DNA of 64,000 bases from Prorocentrum cordatum (taxonomy: Eukaryota; Sar; Dinophyceae; Prorocentrales; Prorocentraceae): the NCBI GenBank assembly GCA_963575745.1, contig CAUYUJ010003003.1:140001-204000 (forward strand). Reading direction: 5' to 3'. A program made the position numbers and the translations under genes. Of this stretch, positions 1-10,880 are shown piece by piece. The stretch's first letter is position 1. Every line of letters starts with the position of its first letter. The notes beneath the pieces are model-generated. The model saw only the letters and a program-made list of their open reading frames with translations. It ran no database searches and was not told the origin of the DNA.

Positions 1-42
1 GGTTGGGCCGTGGGTGGGTCGCGGCGTGGGTCGCGACAACAA

Positions 43-43
43 C

Positions 44-114
<71 letters not shown>

Positions 115-132
115 GCAGCAGCAGCAGCAACA
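43..132. repeat. (AAC)n/(AGC)n microsatellite
   Basis: About 25 uninterrupted AAC triplets pass into AGC triplets. The poly-Asn and poly-Gln open frames across it are products of the repeat, not genes. Confidence 0.95.
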
Positions 133-214
133 ACGCAACAAGCAGAATTCTCACCACGGATTCTCATTTAAGCCACGCCCCAGGGACAAGCGGGTCGGGA
201 AGGCGGACCCTGGC

Positions 215-660
215 GGCCAGGTCGAGCTGGCGGTTTGCTGAAGCGTGCGTCCTGCATGAATCGCGAGAGAAACTCAAGCGACAGCTCGATTCCCAAATCA
301 ATCGTGAGGAAATCCACAACGAGAGCGTGACTACTGAATGTCGAGGGCGCGCGTCTGAATCAATTGCGAGGAAGTCCCACGCGAGAGCGCGACTCCTGAA
401 TACATTGAGGAAGTCTCGCGCGACAGGGCGACTTGGGAATAGAACCTGCGAAAGTATCAGGCGGAAACCGTTGTTGTTGTACTTCGGGGGCCAACAACGC
501 AGTTGGAGGAACATCAACTTCCCTTTGTAAAAAAGGTGCGAACCGCACTTCGATTGAAAACAAACGTGTTACCGGAGGGGGGATCAACAACACATATGAT
601 TCTTCCGTCGTGAGCCCAACAACAACACCAACACTTGGGGGTATAGACCTTTCTTAGTTG
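215..660. repeat. Dispersed repeat with ~45-bp internal units, copy 1
   Basis: The unit has the core GCGAGAGCGCGACTC followed by a TGAAT...GAGGAAGTC stretch. The same flank-to-end order (TTGCTGAAGCGTG, units, GGGCCAACAACGCA) recurs at 4310-4640, so this is a dispersed element built of short degenerate tandem units. No coding potential is seen. Confidence 0.7.
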
Positions 661-825
661 CAACGTGTACTTCATGCAATCCCTAAGGCAAAGGATATGA
701 GGACAGATGCAAGGAACGGACAGGGGGTCGGAGGGGGACGGAACATGGGATTGGCAGGAGGGGGGCGAGGAGCGGGAAACACGTAGCAACACCATACGGG
801 CGGGTAGACCGTAATGGGCGGGTCG

Positions 826-1480
826 GGAAGATCGGGCCAGGTCGAACAGGCGGCTTTCAACAGTGCCTCCTGCATGAATCGCGAGGACGTCTCGAGCGAT
901 AGCGCCATTCCCAAATCAATCGCTAGGACATCCACAGCAAGAGCGTGAGTCTTGAGTGTCGAGGGCGCTACGTCTGACGAAATTGCAAGGAAATCCAACG
1001 CGAAAGCGCGATTCCTGTGAAAATTACAGCGAAGTCCCACGATTCTGAGTAAATTGAAAGGAAATGTCAGGCGGGAGCCGTTGTTGAACTCTCACTACTG
1101 AAGAATGATTATTGTTGGTGCCCCGCCTCCGGTGCATGCTGTATTTTTTCAATGTGAGGTGCCCCTCCCAGCGCTCGCACCCTGCTTTTAACAGAGGGAG
1201 TCTTTCTTTTCAAACTGTGTTGTTGGCCCCCGAGGCTTCCTCACAATGTAGCCAGGACCCCCGCTCCCGCCCGAAATTTCCTCGCATTTGATGTAGAACT
1301 CGCGCTCTCGCCTGGGATTTCCTTACAATTTATTCAAACATCGCTCTCTCGGCGCTCTGGAGTCGCGCTCTCGTTGGAGACTTGTTTGCAATTTACTAAA
1401 GAATAGCGCCCTTGCGTTGAAATTTCCTGCAACTTACTCAAGCGCCAGGCTCCCGACACCCAGGCACCCAGGAGAAGCGC
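826..1480. repeat. Further copies of the ~45-bp-unit repeat, both orientations
   Basis: From 826 to about 1090 the units run as at 215-660. From about 1220 to 1460 related units (CTCGCGCTCTCGCC, TTTCCTTACAATTTA) run in the opposite orientation, so the stretch is a loose inverted arrangement. Confidence 0.55.
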
Positions 1481-1526
1481 TCACGCTCAGGACTCCCTGA
1501 CATATGATTCAGGAATCGGGATCTCG

Positions 1527-2030
1527 CTGCCCTTCGTGGCCACGTTGCAGCCCTTCGTGGCCCCCCCCTCGCTGCCCTTCGCGGCCCCGTTGCAGCCCTT
1601 CGTGCCCCCCCTCGCTGCCCTGCGTGGCCCCGCTGCAGCCCTTCGTGGCCCCCCCGCTGCCCTTCGTGAGCCCGTTGCAGCCCTTCGTGGCCCCCCCCGC
1701 TGGGCGTGGCCCCGTTGCTGCCCTCACTGGCCCCGTCCTTGCACTCCGCGCCTTTCTCGTGGCCCGCCGCTCGTTCGCGCCCGCCGTGGCCCTACGTGCA
1801 TGCCCTCCGTGGCCCCGCTGTCACCGTTTGTGGCCCCCTCGCTGTCCTGCCTGGCCCAGCTGTTAGTTACCCTCTGTGGCGCCGTGGTTGCGCCCTGTGG
1901 CCCTGCATTATTATCTGCCCCTCGTGGCACCCGCTCGTTCGCGCGCTTCGTGGCCCCGTGCGCATTCCTCTCGTGCCCCCGCTGTCGCCCTGCGTGGCCT
2001 ACTACGTGCCCTTCGTGGCCATGCCGTCGT
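1527..2030. repeat. Minisatellite, core CAGCCCTTCGTGGCCCC
   Basis: The core recurs every 20-30 bases with growing divergence to the right. The Pro/Ala-rich open frames of up to 301 residues over it have repeat composition and no domain. Confidence 0.75.
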
Positions 2031-2035
2031 TCTCG

Positions 2036-2075
2036 CTCTCGCTCTCGCTTTCGCTCGTCGTCGTCGTCGTCGCCG

Positions 2076-2115
<40 letters not shown>

Positions 2116-2122
2116 GGTCGGT
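2036..2122. repeat. (TCG)n microsatellite
   Basis: CGCTCTCG repeats pass into about 20 TCG triplets. Confidence 0.9.
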
Positions 2123-2699
2123 CCCCTGTCCGTCCCTCTTGCCGTCGGGCTGCCGCCGCTTGCCGGGGTCCGGCCTGCAGGGAAGAGAAGTATACCCCCC
2201 CAGAAGGGGTACGATCGAAGACGAAGAGGGCGGGTCTCGAGGGTCTGGGAACTACGCAGTGACGGACACTCGAGCAGATCAGAGCGAACAAAACCAAAAT
2301 GGTTGTTGGTGTTGTGATTATGCTTGTAGTTGCGGTTGTTGTCGATGTTGCTGTTGTTTTGAACCTGGGGCCAACCATACCCTGGTGAAAGCATTTGAAA
2401 TCGAAAGACACAGTGTGATCAAGAAGGGGGGACAGCAATAATTATTCAGTAGTGAGTTCAGCAACGACAACAATCATCCTATCCGAATGCCCAATCATTC
2501 AATAGAGCGTGCACCCATCATGATAGCTACCCCCCATGATGGGGGGGTTCTTTTCTAGCACATGGAGGTCTCATCATCCCATATCCAGATATCACGCCCA
2601 AAGGGGTCTTGCCAACGCCTCTTCCAAAGCACGGCAACATCTGCGGCTCGGATGGCACAACGCCGTCGCAAAAACGTTTCTAATGCCTGCTTCTCGGAG

Positions 2700-2765
2700 G
2701 AGGTAGAAGTGGAGGGGAGGAGGAGGAGGAGGAGGAGGAAGAGGGAGGAGGGAGGAGGCAAGATG
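2700..2765. repeat. (GGA)n polypurine tract
   Basis: Short polypurine GGA-triplet run, the first of about fifteen in the window. The flanking 2130-2700 holds no recognisable gene. Confidence 0.8.
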
Positions 2766-2839
2766 ATGGAGCACGAAGGGGAAGAGAAGGAGGGGGTATC
2801 TGGTTTGAGGCGCCGAGGCGCGACCACTACTTCTGGGTA

Positions 2840-3545
2840 AACATCAAGGAAATATACAGCGGGAGCGCTGCCTTTGTTGGAAGACTGGCTTCCGGCCGCG
2901 AGCAAAATGGCGCTGGTCCCGAATAGAATTCAAAAAAGTCAACCGGAAGCGCTGGTTTTAATGGTGGGCTTGCAAAAAAGCCAATCCTCAAGTGAAAAGA
3001 AATGTCGAGCGGAAGCGTCGTTGTTTTAGGCGTGGGCCGACTGCGGCGCCGAGATGAAAGCGCCCGTCTGGAGTATATATCAAGAAAACATCGAGCGGGG
3101 GCGCTGGTTTTGGAGGAGGGCCAGCTTTCGAAGTGATCAAGAGAAAGGTGGTCGGAGCCAACAAAATGGCGCCTATTCTAAGTAAAGAACAAGAGAGTAC
3201 CAAGCGGGAGCGATGGTTTTAATGAAGGGCCCGTTGTCGGCGGCGAGCAAAAGTGCCAGTCCTGAGCCAAAACGAAGGCAGCATCGAGCGGGAACGTCCT
3301 TGCTTGTAGGTGGGTCTGGTTGCGCCGCCGAGGCGGGAGCGCTGGTCTCTAGTTTGTTTTGTTGTTTGTTTTTGTTGTTTTTTTACACAAAAAAACCTAT
3401 CGAGCGGGAGTGCCAGCTTGGTCGGAAAAAACTGCTTCGGGCGGCAAGCAAGAGCCCCGGGTCTGGGCAAAAATGGTGGTGAGCATCGAGGCGGGGCGCT
3501 GTGGCTGCTGGGGGGCCGTGTGGGGTGGAACCCTGAAGCGCCTGA
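2840..3545. repeat. Degenerate ~110-bp tandem repeat
   Basis: The core ATCGAGCGGGAGCGCTGGTTTT followed by GGCGGCGAGCAAAATGGCG-like sequence recurs about six times with heavy divergence. Apparent open frames are not conserved from unit to unit. Confidence 0.6.
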
Positions 3546-3774
3546 GCGCGAGCCTACTTTTGAAAAGGACACGCAGCCAGCGCCCAGGCGAGCGCGCCAA
3601 ATCGCCTCTAGGGTGTCCAACCAAAGAAACTGTTTCGCAATTCGGATCAATTGCAACATCAATAAAACACCAGCGTTCTAAGACTGCTCGCTCTTCTACG
3701 CGCGCGTGTCAATCAGCATGTGTTTCCCAAGCCCTTGATACCCGCCCTCTTCGTCTTCGATCGTGCCCTCATGG

Positions 3775-3855
3775 GGTGTGTGTATATAGATGTATATATA
3801 TATATGTATATGTATATATGTATGTATGTGTATATATATATGTATATCTTTCTTA
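3775..3855. repeat. TATATG/TATGTA microsatellite
   Basis: Alternating TA/TG tract. The next 450 bases hold GGTCGGGAAGGCGG-type degenerate repeats and no gene. Confidence 0.85.
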
Positions 3856-4309
3856 CCAGCTACGTGGATTTCCTGCAGCCCCTGAGGCAGGGGAAGAGAG
3901 GCAGGATGGAAGGAATGGACAAGGGGGAAGGAGGAGGATGGAGCACGAGAGAGTGAGTAGCAGGAGAGGGCGCTAGGAGCAGAAACACGTGGCAGAACCA
4001 CACGGGCAGATCGGGAGGGTAGACCCTGACGGGCGGGTCGGGAAGGCGGGCCCAGGCGGCCAGGTCGAGCAGGAGGGTTGCTGAAGCGTGGGTCCTGCAC
4101 GAATCGCGAGGCAACAGCAACAAGCATTCTAAGACTGCTCGCTATTATCTGCCCGCGTGCCATTGAAACAGTATATCCCAAACCCTCGGTACCCGACCGC
4201 TTCGTCTTCGATCGTACCCCCCTGAGGGGTAGATGTTCCTCACCTGCAACGTTGATCTCGTGCGAGCTATAAGGCAGAAGAATAACGGATGGAAAAAAGG
4301 GACAAGGTC

Positions 4310-4640
4310 CAGTCGGGTTGCTGAAGCGAGCGTCCTGCACGAATCGCGAGGACGTCTCGAGCGATAGCGCGATTCCTAAATCAATCCATAGGACATCCAC
4401 AGCGAGAGCCTGAGTGTCGAGGGCGCTGCACCTGAAGAAATTACGGAGAAGTCCCACGCGAGAGCGCGATTCCTGTGAAACTTGTGAGGGCGTCGCGCGC
4501 GAGAGCGGAACATTGGGAATAAACGGTGAGGAACTATCAAGCGGGAACCGATGGTGTTGTAAGTCGGGGCCCAACAACGCAATTTGGTGGTCACTCGCTT
4601 CCCCTTGTACAAAATAGGGTGCGAGCCTGCGGAAACACAC
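4310..4640. repeat. Dispersed ~45-bp-unit repeat, copy 3
   Basis: Same order of motifs as at 215-660: TTGCTGAAGCG, CTGCACGAATCGCGAGGA, degenerate units, then GGGCCCAACAACGCA. Confidence 0.7.
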
Positions 4641-4714
4641 TCAAATTAAACAAATGCAATGGTTATACAGGAGGGGGGGGATTCACAACACTTGTTTTTC
4701 GAAGCTGAAATTCC

Positions 4715-4805
4715 ATCAACAGCAGCAACAGCAGCAGCAACAACACCAACAACAAAAACACCACCACCACCATCAACAACAACACCCCCACCACCACCGA
4801 GCAGC
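4715..4805. repeat. (CAR)n/(CAC)n microsatellite
   Basis: CAG, CAA and CAC triplets in a row. His/Gln-rich frames across it are artefacts. Confidence 0.85.
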
Positions 4806-5169
4806 AACACTCCGCACCGCAGAACCTCCCTTCAGCCACGCGGCCGGGGACAGTGAATCACCGCTCGGCCCGCTCTCTGTCGGATAATGCAGCTCAGCCG
4901 TGTCGACTTACTTCTGCGCATCGCAGCGCGCGGTTCCCTTCGCGCCTCGGCGCCGCCGCCCTGGAGATCGGCGCCCCCCAACGCTCTCCGAACCGAGCCG
5001 CGAGGCGCGGAGCGCCGTTGCCTTCGCGCCCCTCTCGGGCGCCCGACACAACTGCTGGCTGGCAAAGTTTCAGTGCGTCTTCTGAAGGCACCCCCCTCAC
5101 GCGTTGCGGCGTCCTGCCAATCGACACCCAAGCTGCTGGGCGGGCACAACGGCGGGTCTCGCCGCAGAC

Positions 5170-5415
5170 GACCGCATAGATGGTGACGGGGATGTTGTAG
5201 GTCGCGCCCTTGTAATTGATCGGCAGGACACCACCGAGGTAGAACAGCGTGGCCGTTTTTCCAGGGCTCCTGAACTCCTGCGCGGCCGGGACCAGCGTAG
5301 GCGTCGACTGGAGCAGGTTTACCACGTGGTTGCGCAAGGCGGCCCTGTTCTCGTACTGGTAGGGCACCGTCTGCAGGACCTGATCGAGCTTTGCTATTCT
5401 CTGCTGCTCGCTCAT
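5170..5415 (-). CDS. UEV-domain exon of a TSG101/VPS23-like ESCRT-I subunit (first coding exon, partial gene)
   Basis: From an ATG at 5415 the minus strand reads about 82 residues starting MSEQQRIAKLDQVLQTVPYQ and ending GATYNIPVTIYAVV. The pattern YxNRAALRNHVVNLL, then a strand pair and GxLPINYKGxTYNIPVTIY, is that of the ubiquitin E2 variant (UEV) domain of TSG101/VPS23, which binds ubiquitin and PTAP-type motifs in ESCRT-I on endosomes. The family normally continues with a YPxxPPxxxVxPT segment; the frame instead turns to low-complexity sequence after position 5170, where GT (GCG|GTC) and GC (TCT|GCG) donors are both possible. I chose this ATG because residues before it are Pro/Arg-rich without homology and follow a pyrimidine-rich stretch suited to a splice or spliced-leader acceptor. 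The remaining exons were not found and may lie left of base 1. The domain is well supported; gene identity within UEV proteins is less so. Confidence 0.75.
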
Positions 5416-6150
5416 GGCGACGGGAGGTGCGGCGACCGAAAATGAGGGGCAACGAGGGGGGGGACTGGCTCGAAGTGGGGGGGGGCACCGACCTGGAATC
5501 GGAGATACATCGTCGACACATCCGCGAAATGCCCTGGATAGCGAAATCCCAGGCTCCTGGGCGGGGTGGGCTGTCACGCCTCCGCCGGCGATGCATGTGC
5601 GATTGGAGGTCGATGCCATCCCCCCTGCACCTGCCCCCGTCCCTGTGGCTTTCGGGCCTTCCTTGAGCCTCTGGCGGCCGTTTGGGACGACCTGGGCGCC
5701 TCTGGAACGCTCTCGGCGAGGCGCAGCTGTTGGAGAGCATCCTCAGGTTGGAAAACCGCCGAGATCCCAGTAAACCTCGAACCTCGAGCCTGGCGCCCCC
5801 ACCCGGGGGCCCATCCCCCCTTGAGCCCATCCCCCCCGGACGTTGTCCCCGACGGTGGGGTCCGAGCGCCAAGCAGGCTGCCTCTCTGGTGACGAGCGCG
5901 GCCTGCTCTGAAGTGGCTGGAGCCCGAAAGGCTGCGGACTGTCTGTTCCCTCTTTGAAGCCAGCACACCTAACCACCGCCCCCAGCCAGCACCCCCACTC
6001 CCGACCTGGTGATCCTGGGGGTCTTGGCCGGGTCGACACGTGAAAACCCGTGAGTTTCGATACTCTTTGGGCGCTCAAAATTCTTCCTGGTGATCAAAGC
6101 CAAAATAGGTTGGAGCATCCTAAGACTAGCCACGAGCTCCCCTCCTGTCT
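5416..6150. other. Intergenic or intronic; one weak exon-like stretch
   Basis: Nothing certain. On the minus strand at about 5740-5640 an acceptor-like TTTTCCAACCTGAG precedes a frame reading DALQQLRLAESVPEAPR. It could be a 3' exon of the upstream gene, but no family is recognised. Confidence 0.3.
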
Positions 6151-6151
6151 G

Positions 6152-6522
6152 TCGGGTCGGGCGGAAGGGGGGGATAGCCAAGGGGGGGTTTGAGACTCAG
6201 CTCACGCAGCTGATTTTCCCGGCGCCTCCCAGCGCCGGGAGGCGCCCATGTATCAAGGAATGGGCCCCTCGGTGGGGCCGAAATCAGCTGCATGCAGCAA
6301 ATTTCGCAACCTACAGGGCTAGGATCGGGATAAATCGCTCCAGAGCGTTCCGGAGCGCTCTCAGAGCGTTCCGGAACGCTCTGGAGCGGCCGCGGCGCCC
6401 GATACATCCTCCACACCCGCCGATTCTCAGAGATTTCGAGTTATCCCGATCCGATTCTGTCCCGATCTTCGCGTCGTTTTGCACCCCCCCCTTTCCCAAT
6501 CCCCCCCTTTCGTCCGGCCCGA
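6152..6522. mobile_element. MITE family M4 copy, interrupted by a nested M5 element
   Basis: Terminal inverted repeats begin TCGGGTCGGGCGGAAGGGGG and end CCCCCTTTCGTCCGGCCCGA. The body (GGCGCCTCCC, ATGGGCCCCTCGGTGGGGCC, AGCTGCATGCAGCAAATTTCG) matches the intact 195-bp copy at 61212-61406. Here the element is split by about 170 bp at 6312-6480. Confidence 0.85.
6312..6480. mobile_element. MITE family M5, nested inside M4
   Basis: Starts CTAGGATCGGGATAAATCGC and ends near CCCGATCTTCGCGTCG, with an inner palindrome around GCGTTCCGGAACGC. It is nearly identical to 43287-43450, and the intact M4 copy at 61 kb shows the empty state, so it inserted second. Confidence 0.8.
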
Positions 6523-6744
6523 GTCTGAGCGGCCCGACCTCTCGCCGCCACGCCCGGGGGCTCGGGGGGCGAGGGCTCGCGCGCGAGCCTGGCGTCGCCC
6601 ACCGCGCCTCCGCGCCGCGGCGGGCGCCTTCGCGCCCCCTCGCGCCGCGGGCCTGCCAGGCAGAGCTCAAATCGGGTACGCCCCTCTTCAGGAGGTACCT
6701 TACACCATCATCGAAGCACATCCAGGGACAGTTTTTTATAAGCA

Positions 6745-6765
6745 TAAAAACACACACACACACAC

Positions 6766-6809
<44 letters not shown>

Positions 6810-6812
6810 CAT
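6745..6812. repeat. (CA)n(TA)n microsatellite
   Basis: CACACA run followed by about 20 TA dinucleotides. Confidence 0.95.
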
Positions 6813-7073
6813 AATCGAAGCACATCGAAGGGGCAGTTTTTCTTCAATATAGACATGAGGAAACAAACAATTAAACAATCAGACCCGATGTTTGACTATC
6901 CCAGGAGTCTTGCTGATCTGTCGTCCACGCTCCGCCTATATGAGGCCGACGTGCGCGACCTGAGAGCAACGACGGGAGGCAGGGCCCGCGGCGGGGGCCC
7001 CGCCGGGCCCGCACTCCCCGAAGGAGCCGCCCGGGGCACCGGCGGGCGCGGCCGACGCCGCGCCGGGCGGCGC

Positions 7074-7194
7074 CTGGCAGCAGGACCCGGTGGTAGTGGC
7101 CCGTCGACGGGTCGGCCCGGGTGGCGATCTCCTGCGCGCCGGAGGGGCTCACCACCGAGGCGGGGAGGCGGATGGGATCGGATCGGATCGCGCG
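7074..7194 (-). CDS. Probable C-terminal-domain exon of the M14 carboxypeptidase
   Basis: The minus strand encodes LPASVVSPSGAQEIATRADP followed by STGHYHRVLLPG. This matches the transthyretin-like domain that follows the catalytic domain in M14B carboxypeptidases (typical pattern: hydrophobic-V strand, G, TxxDG, YxRLLxPGxY). An acceptor CGACCCAG lies before 7194 and a GC donor (CTGCCAG|GCGCC) after 7074. The exon lies downstream of and in the same orientation as exons A-E. The link is inference: about 22 kb, including a transposon, separates it from exon E, and the connecting residues were not found. Confidence 0.45.
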
Positions 7195-7615
7195 CTGGGT
7201 CGAGCCGCGGGCACTCCCATGTCGGCATGCCGCAGCAGCGTGCGCGGTGCATGCCCGGAGCCAAGACCACACGACCACACTCCCGCCCACCACGCCTGGA
7301 GCACACCCATGCGGAGTTCACTTTCGAGCACAACGTCTGGATCAGGCGCGGGCACCAAGCGATCACTGGCAGTGGTTTTGCTGCCAGCAGGGGCGAGGGG
7401 AGGCGTCATAGTGCCTGCTGCGCGCAAGTCCGTCATCCCGTTCCGGAAAAACAATACGAAATACACTGTGCGGCAACACAGTGGAGGCCCGTCCACAAGA
7501 AACCCTCCACGAGAAACCCAACCCTGAGACCCCAGGACGTCCCCTGATTTTTGGCTTGGGAGCGTCACGCTCTCCATCACAAAACTATCGAAACCCAATA
7601 AACCCAGGGTACCCT

Positions 7616-7754
7616 GGGGGCAAGCAGGGTGTTTCTTGGCATGGGCCCCCATTGCATGTTGATCACGCTCGGGCGCCCCGCCATCACTTTTCCTTGGTCT
7701 TCGGCAGGAGGGATACACTTGAAACCCATGCCAAGAAACACCCAGCTTGCCCCC
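7616..7754. mobile_element. 139-bp MITE with ~30-bp inverted termini
   Basis: Left end GGGGGCAAGCAGGGTGTTTC and the inverse right end differ at about one base over 30 bp (TTGGCATGGG continues the arm). Only one copy is in the window. Confidence 0.75.
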
Positions 7755-7983
7755 ATGGCTGAGCAGAGGCAGATGCAGGGATGGAGAAGGGCAGAGCAGG
7801 TTCTCGGAAGAGGGGAGGAGGCCCGAGGAGGGAGCCGAAGGAGGAGGCGGGAGAGACACAACGGGCGCCGTCTCTGCCGAACGAGGACCCGGCACGGGAC
7901 GAAACAGAAAACGGTCTGGCCAGAGCGTTGGGGGGGGGTCTGTGCTGGCTCTCGAGGCCCTCGAGGTCGAGGGCGAGCCTTGG

Positions 7984-8095
7984 TCGGGCATGTCTCCTAC
8001 AGGCTGATTGACTTTGGACGAAGATGAAGCAGATCCAAAAAATCCTCAAACATAGCCAAACAGTGCTAAACTAAACGTCTCCAGACTTGTCTTCA
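7984..8095. mobile_element. M1-family MITE fragment
   Basis: Begins GGTCGGGCATGTCTCCTACA and TTTGGACGAA like the intact M1 copies, but the right terminus is missing. Confidence 0.55.
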
Positions 8096-8109
8096 CTATT
8101 TTGGAATGT

Positions 8110-8340
8110 TTTGAGCAAGGACAGACCCTCCTGGCATTCCTCTTAGCCTACCACGCAATGTTCTTAGAATCCATCAACATTCTGGGAACAGAAACAATGC
8201 TCTTAGAGCATTCGCCCGATGTGTTAAAACAAGACAGTCCCAGCCAGACATGTTCTAAGAACATTTCGTGGAAACCACAAAAAGGTTCTTAGACATCGTT
8301 TGGTAGGCCTACAGGCACGCCAGGACATTTCGCCACTGCA
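8110..8340. repeat. Dispersed repeat R1 (ATGTTCTTAGAACAT family)
   Basis: About 230 bp with GGCCTACCACGCAATGTTCT, a central CGATGTGTTAAAACAAGACA and GGTAGGCCTACAGGC...CGCCACTGCA. Other copies lie at 14397, 34436, 50540, 52031 and 62495. The half-sites around TTCTTAGAAC form inverted pairs. Confidence 0.85.
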
Positions 8341-8526
8341 GGAGAGTTCCTCTTGCGGGGGGACATGCCCGACTTCAGGCGAGCAGTGGCGGAGCCGGCC
8401 GCGGGCCGGCGGGCCGCTGGAGGCGGTGAGCCGAGACCGCGGGGGATCCGGCGGCCCCAGCCCCCGACCCCCTGTGGGCGTCCTGCGAGCGGGCCGGCGG
8501 GGAGGCCTCGAAGACAGTCACTAAGA

Positions 8527-8690
8527 TCAAGTCGGGCACGTCCCCCTACAGGGCGATTTCCGACGAACAAGTAAAACACACACTCAGACAATACTCGAAC
8601 AATGCCCCACAATACAAAAAAGCAGTCCCCATACTATTTTTTGATTATTTGTTTGATATTCCTCCTGTGGAGGGAGAGGCCCGACCTAAC
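8527..8690. mobile_element. M1-family MITE, complete
   Basis: Inverted termini AAGTCGGGCACGTCCCCCTA and AGGGAGAGGCCCGACCTAA enclose about 100 AT-richer bases containing CAGTCCCCATACTATTTTTT. It is the most abundant MITE family here. Confidence 0.85.
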
Positions 8691-8703
8691 ACCAAAAGAA
8701 CGA

Positions 8704-8882
8704 ACGATGACATAAGCATAAGAACTTGAAGGCCCACGTGGATTTCTCGGATCGGCGCTGGGGCCCCCTGGCGGCGCCTCCGGCGCAGCCCCGTGGCGCG
8801 CTCCGCGGCCAGGGACGACGGTCCAGCGCGGATTCAGGAAATCCGCGCGGACCGCAGAGTTGTTATGCTTATGTCATTCTTC
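8704..8882. mobile_element. MITE-like inverted-repeat element
   Basis: GATGACATAAGCATAAGAAC on the left is matched in inverse by GTTATGCTTATGTCATTC on the right, about 155 bp apart. Single copy in the window. Confidence 0.6.
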
Positions 8883-9040
8883 GGTACCGTTTCCTTACCC
8901 TAATCAAGAAGCCACCAAGACGGGCCCCAAGACAATCAAGGCGTCCAGGACAGTCAAGGCGCCCGAAAAGGCGCACCACCTCTGGGCCGCTGGAAGCCAC
9001 CCCGCCTGCACGGCCCCGAGGTGTCAAGAGGCGTCCAGAG

Positions 9041-10690
9041 GCCCCCTCTCAAGCCAAACCGGGGGAAATACGATGAGGGGGTGCCTATCCTCGATGGGGG
9101 TGCCTTCCAGTCCCCGAACCTGTTGGGCTTTTCGAACGGACTAGCGATCTTAGGCCAAACCTGGGGAGATACGAAGGGGAATGCATGCGCCCATCCTCGA
9201 CACGGGGTGACTTCCAGCCCCCGACCCTGTGGGGTCTTCGAACGGGCAAACAGTTGTTGGGCCAAACCCGGGGAGCTACGAGGGGGGGGCGTCCATCCTC
9301 AGTGGAAATCTCTCCCGATCCCCGACCTTCGGAGGCTTTGGAAACGGACTGGCAATTCGAGGCCAAACCCGGGGGGGTACGCAGGGGGGGGCATCCATCC
9401 TTCCATGGGGTTCCCTTCTATGCCCCGACCCTGTAGAGTTTTCGAATGGACCAACAATTTCAAGCCAAACTCGCGGAGATGCGAATTGGGGGGTGGGGGG
9501 GGGGGGGGCGCCCAGCCCCGATGGGGGTGCCACCCGCTCCCCCAGCAATCTCAGGCCAACCTCGGAGAGACGCGCAGTGGGGGCGCCCATTCTCGATGGG
9601 GGTGGGAGTGCTTCTCGAATCCCCGAATAGGTGGGATTTCCAAATAGACCAAACATTTGAGGCCAAACTCTGGGAGATACGAGGGGGGGCGTCCATCCTC
9701 GATGGGGGTGCCTCCCGCTCCCCGACTCTGTGCGGTTTTCGAATGGACCAGTAATCCTAAGCCAAACTCGGGGAGATATGAAAGACAGGGGCATCCATCC
9801 TCAATGGGGGTGCTGCCAAATCCCCGACTCTGTGGGCTTCCGAGTGGACCAGCAACCTGAAGCCACGCTCGGGGAGACGCGAGGGGGGAGGGGCGTCCAT
9901 CATTAATAGGGGTGCCTGCGAATCCCCGACTCTGTGGTATGTTCGAAATGGACCATCTGGACAAACTCGAGGAGATACGAAGGGGGGGCGTCCATCCTCG
10001 ATCGAGGTGCCTCCCAAATCCCCGACTCTCTGGGGGTTTTCGAAGTTGGCTCGCAAATCCCAGGCCAAGCTCGGGAAGATGCGAGGGGGCCGCGCCCATC
10101 CTCGATGGGGGGTGCCTTCCAGTGCCCTGCTCTGTTGCGTCTTCGAACGAGCCAGCGCTCCGAGGCCAAACTCGGGGAGATACAAAAAGGGGGGGGCCCA
10201 TCCTCGAGGGGGGTGCCTCGCAATCCCCGACTCTGTGGGGTTAATCGACGTGGGCGAGCAATCCCGGGCCAGACTCGGCGAGATGCGGAGGGGCGGCGTC
10301 CATCCTCGAGGGGGGTGCCTCCCAACCCCCGACTGTGTGGGGTCTCCGAGATGGAGTGGCAATCTCAGGCCAGACTCTGGGAGATACGATGGGGGGGCGT
10401 CCGTCCTCGACGAAGGTGCCTCCCAATCCTCGACGCTGTGGGGCTGCCAAATGTGGGAGGAGGTGGGGCGTCTATCCTCGATGGGGGGGTCTCCAAATCC
10501 TCGACTCTGTGGGGAAGCCAACCTCGGGGAGATACGAAGGGGGTGGTCCATCCTCGATGGGGGTGCCTCCCAATCCCCGGCTTTGCGAGGTTTCCGGATT
10601 GACCAACCATCTTGGGCCAAACTCGGGGAGATGCGAAGGGGCGGGGCGGTCATCCTCGATGTGGGTGCGTTTGGACAGTCCCCCAAGGGT
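9041..10690. repeat. ~100-bp minisatellite, about 16 units
   Basis: Each unit carries GGCCAAACTCGGGGAGATAC, a G-run, GTCCATCCTCGATGGGGGTG, CCTCCCAATCCCCGACTCTG and TGGGGTTTTCGAACGG. Divergence between units is roughly 10-20 percent by eye. Long frames on both strands (up to 408 residues) arise because the unit is often near a multiple of three and low in stops; none has a domain. Confidence 0.9.
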
Positions 10691-10739
10691 GCGTCTCCGT
10701 GTTTCGCCGCCCGTTCTGAGTGGCAATATGTTCCGGGCA

Positions 10740-10880
10740 GAACTCCTGGATTGGGGTCGGTAAATCGTTGGCCAAAGTTCCATGGGAGCCTGCGCGGCCC
10801 CCGGCGCTGTCCGCTTTTGGGCTGCTTTGGATTGGATTTGGAACACGTTTGGGACCGGATTTGGACCAGACTCGCCCCGT
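10740..10880. repeat. Dispersed repeat R8, copy 1
   Basis: TTCCATGGGAGCCTGCGCGG and TTGGATTTGGAACACGTTTG recur in the same order at 12060-12195. Confidence 0.65.

Noticed and set aside
3696-4640. 314-residue minus-strand frame
   Set aside because: It crosses a TATG microsatellite and degenerate repeats (poly-HIHTYI) and has no family motif.
9041-10690. CRISPR-like array
   Set aside because: The units are ~100-bp diverged tandem repeats without unique spacers, in a eukaryotic context.
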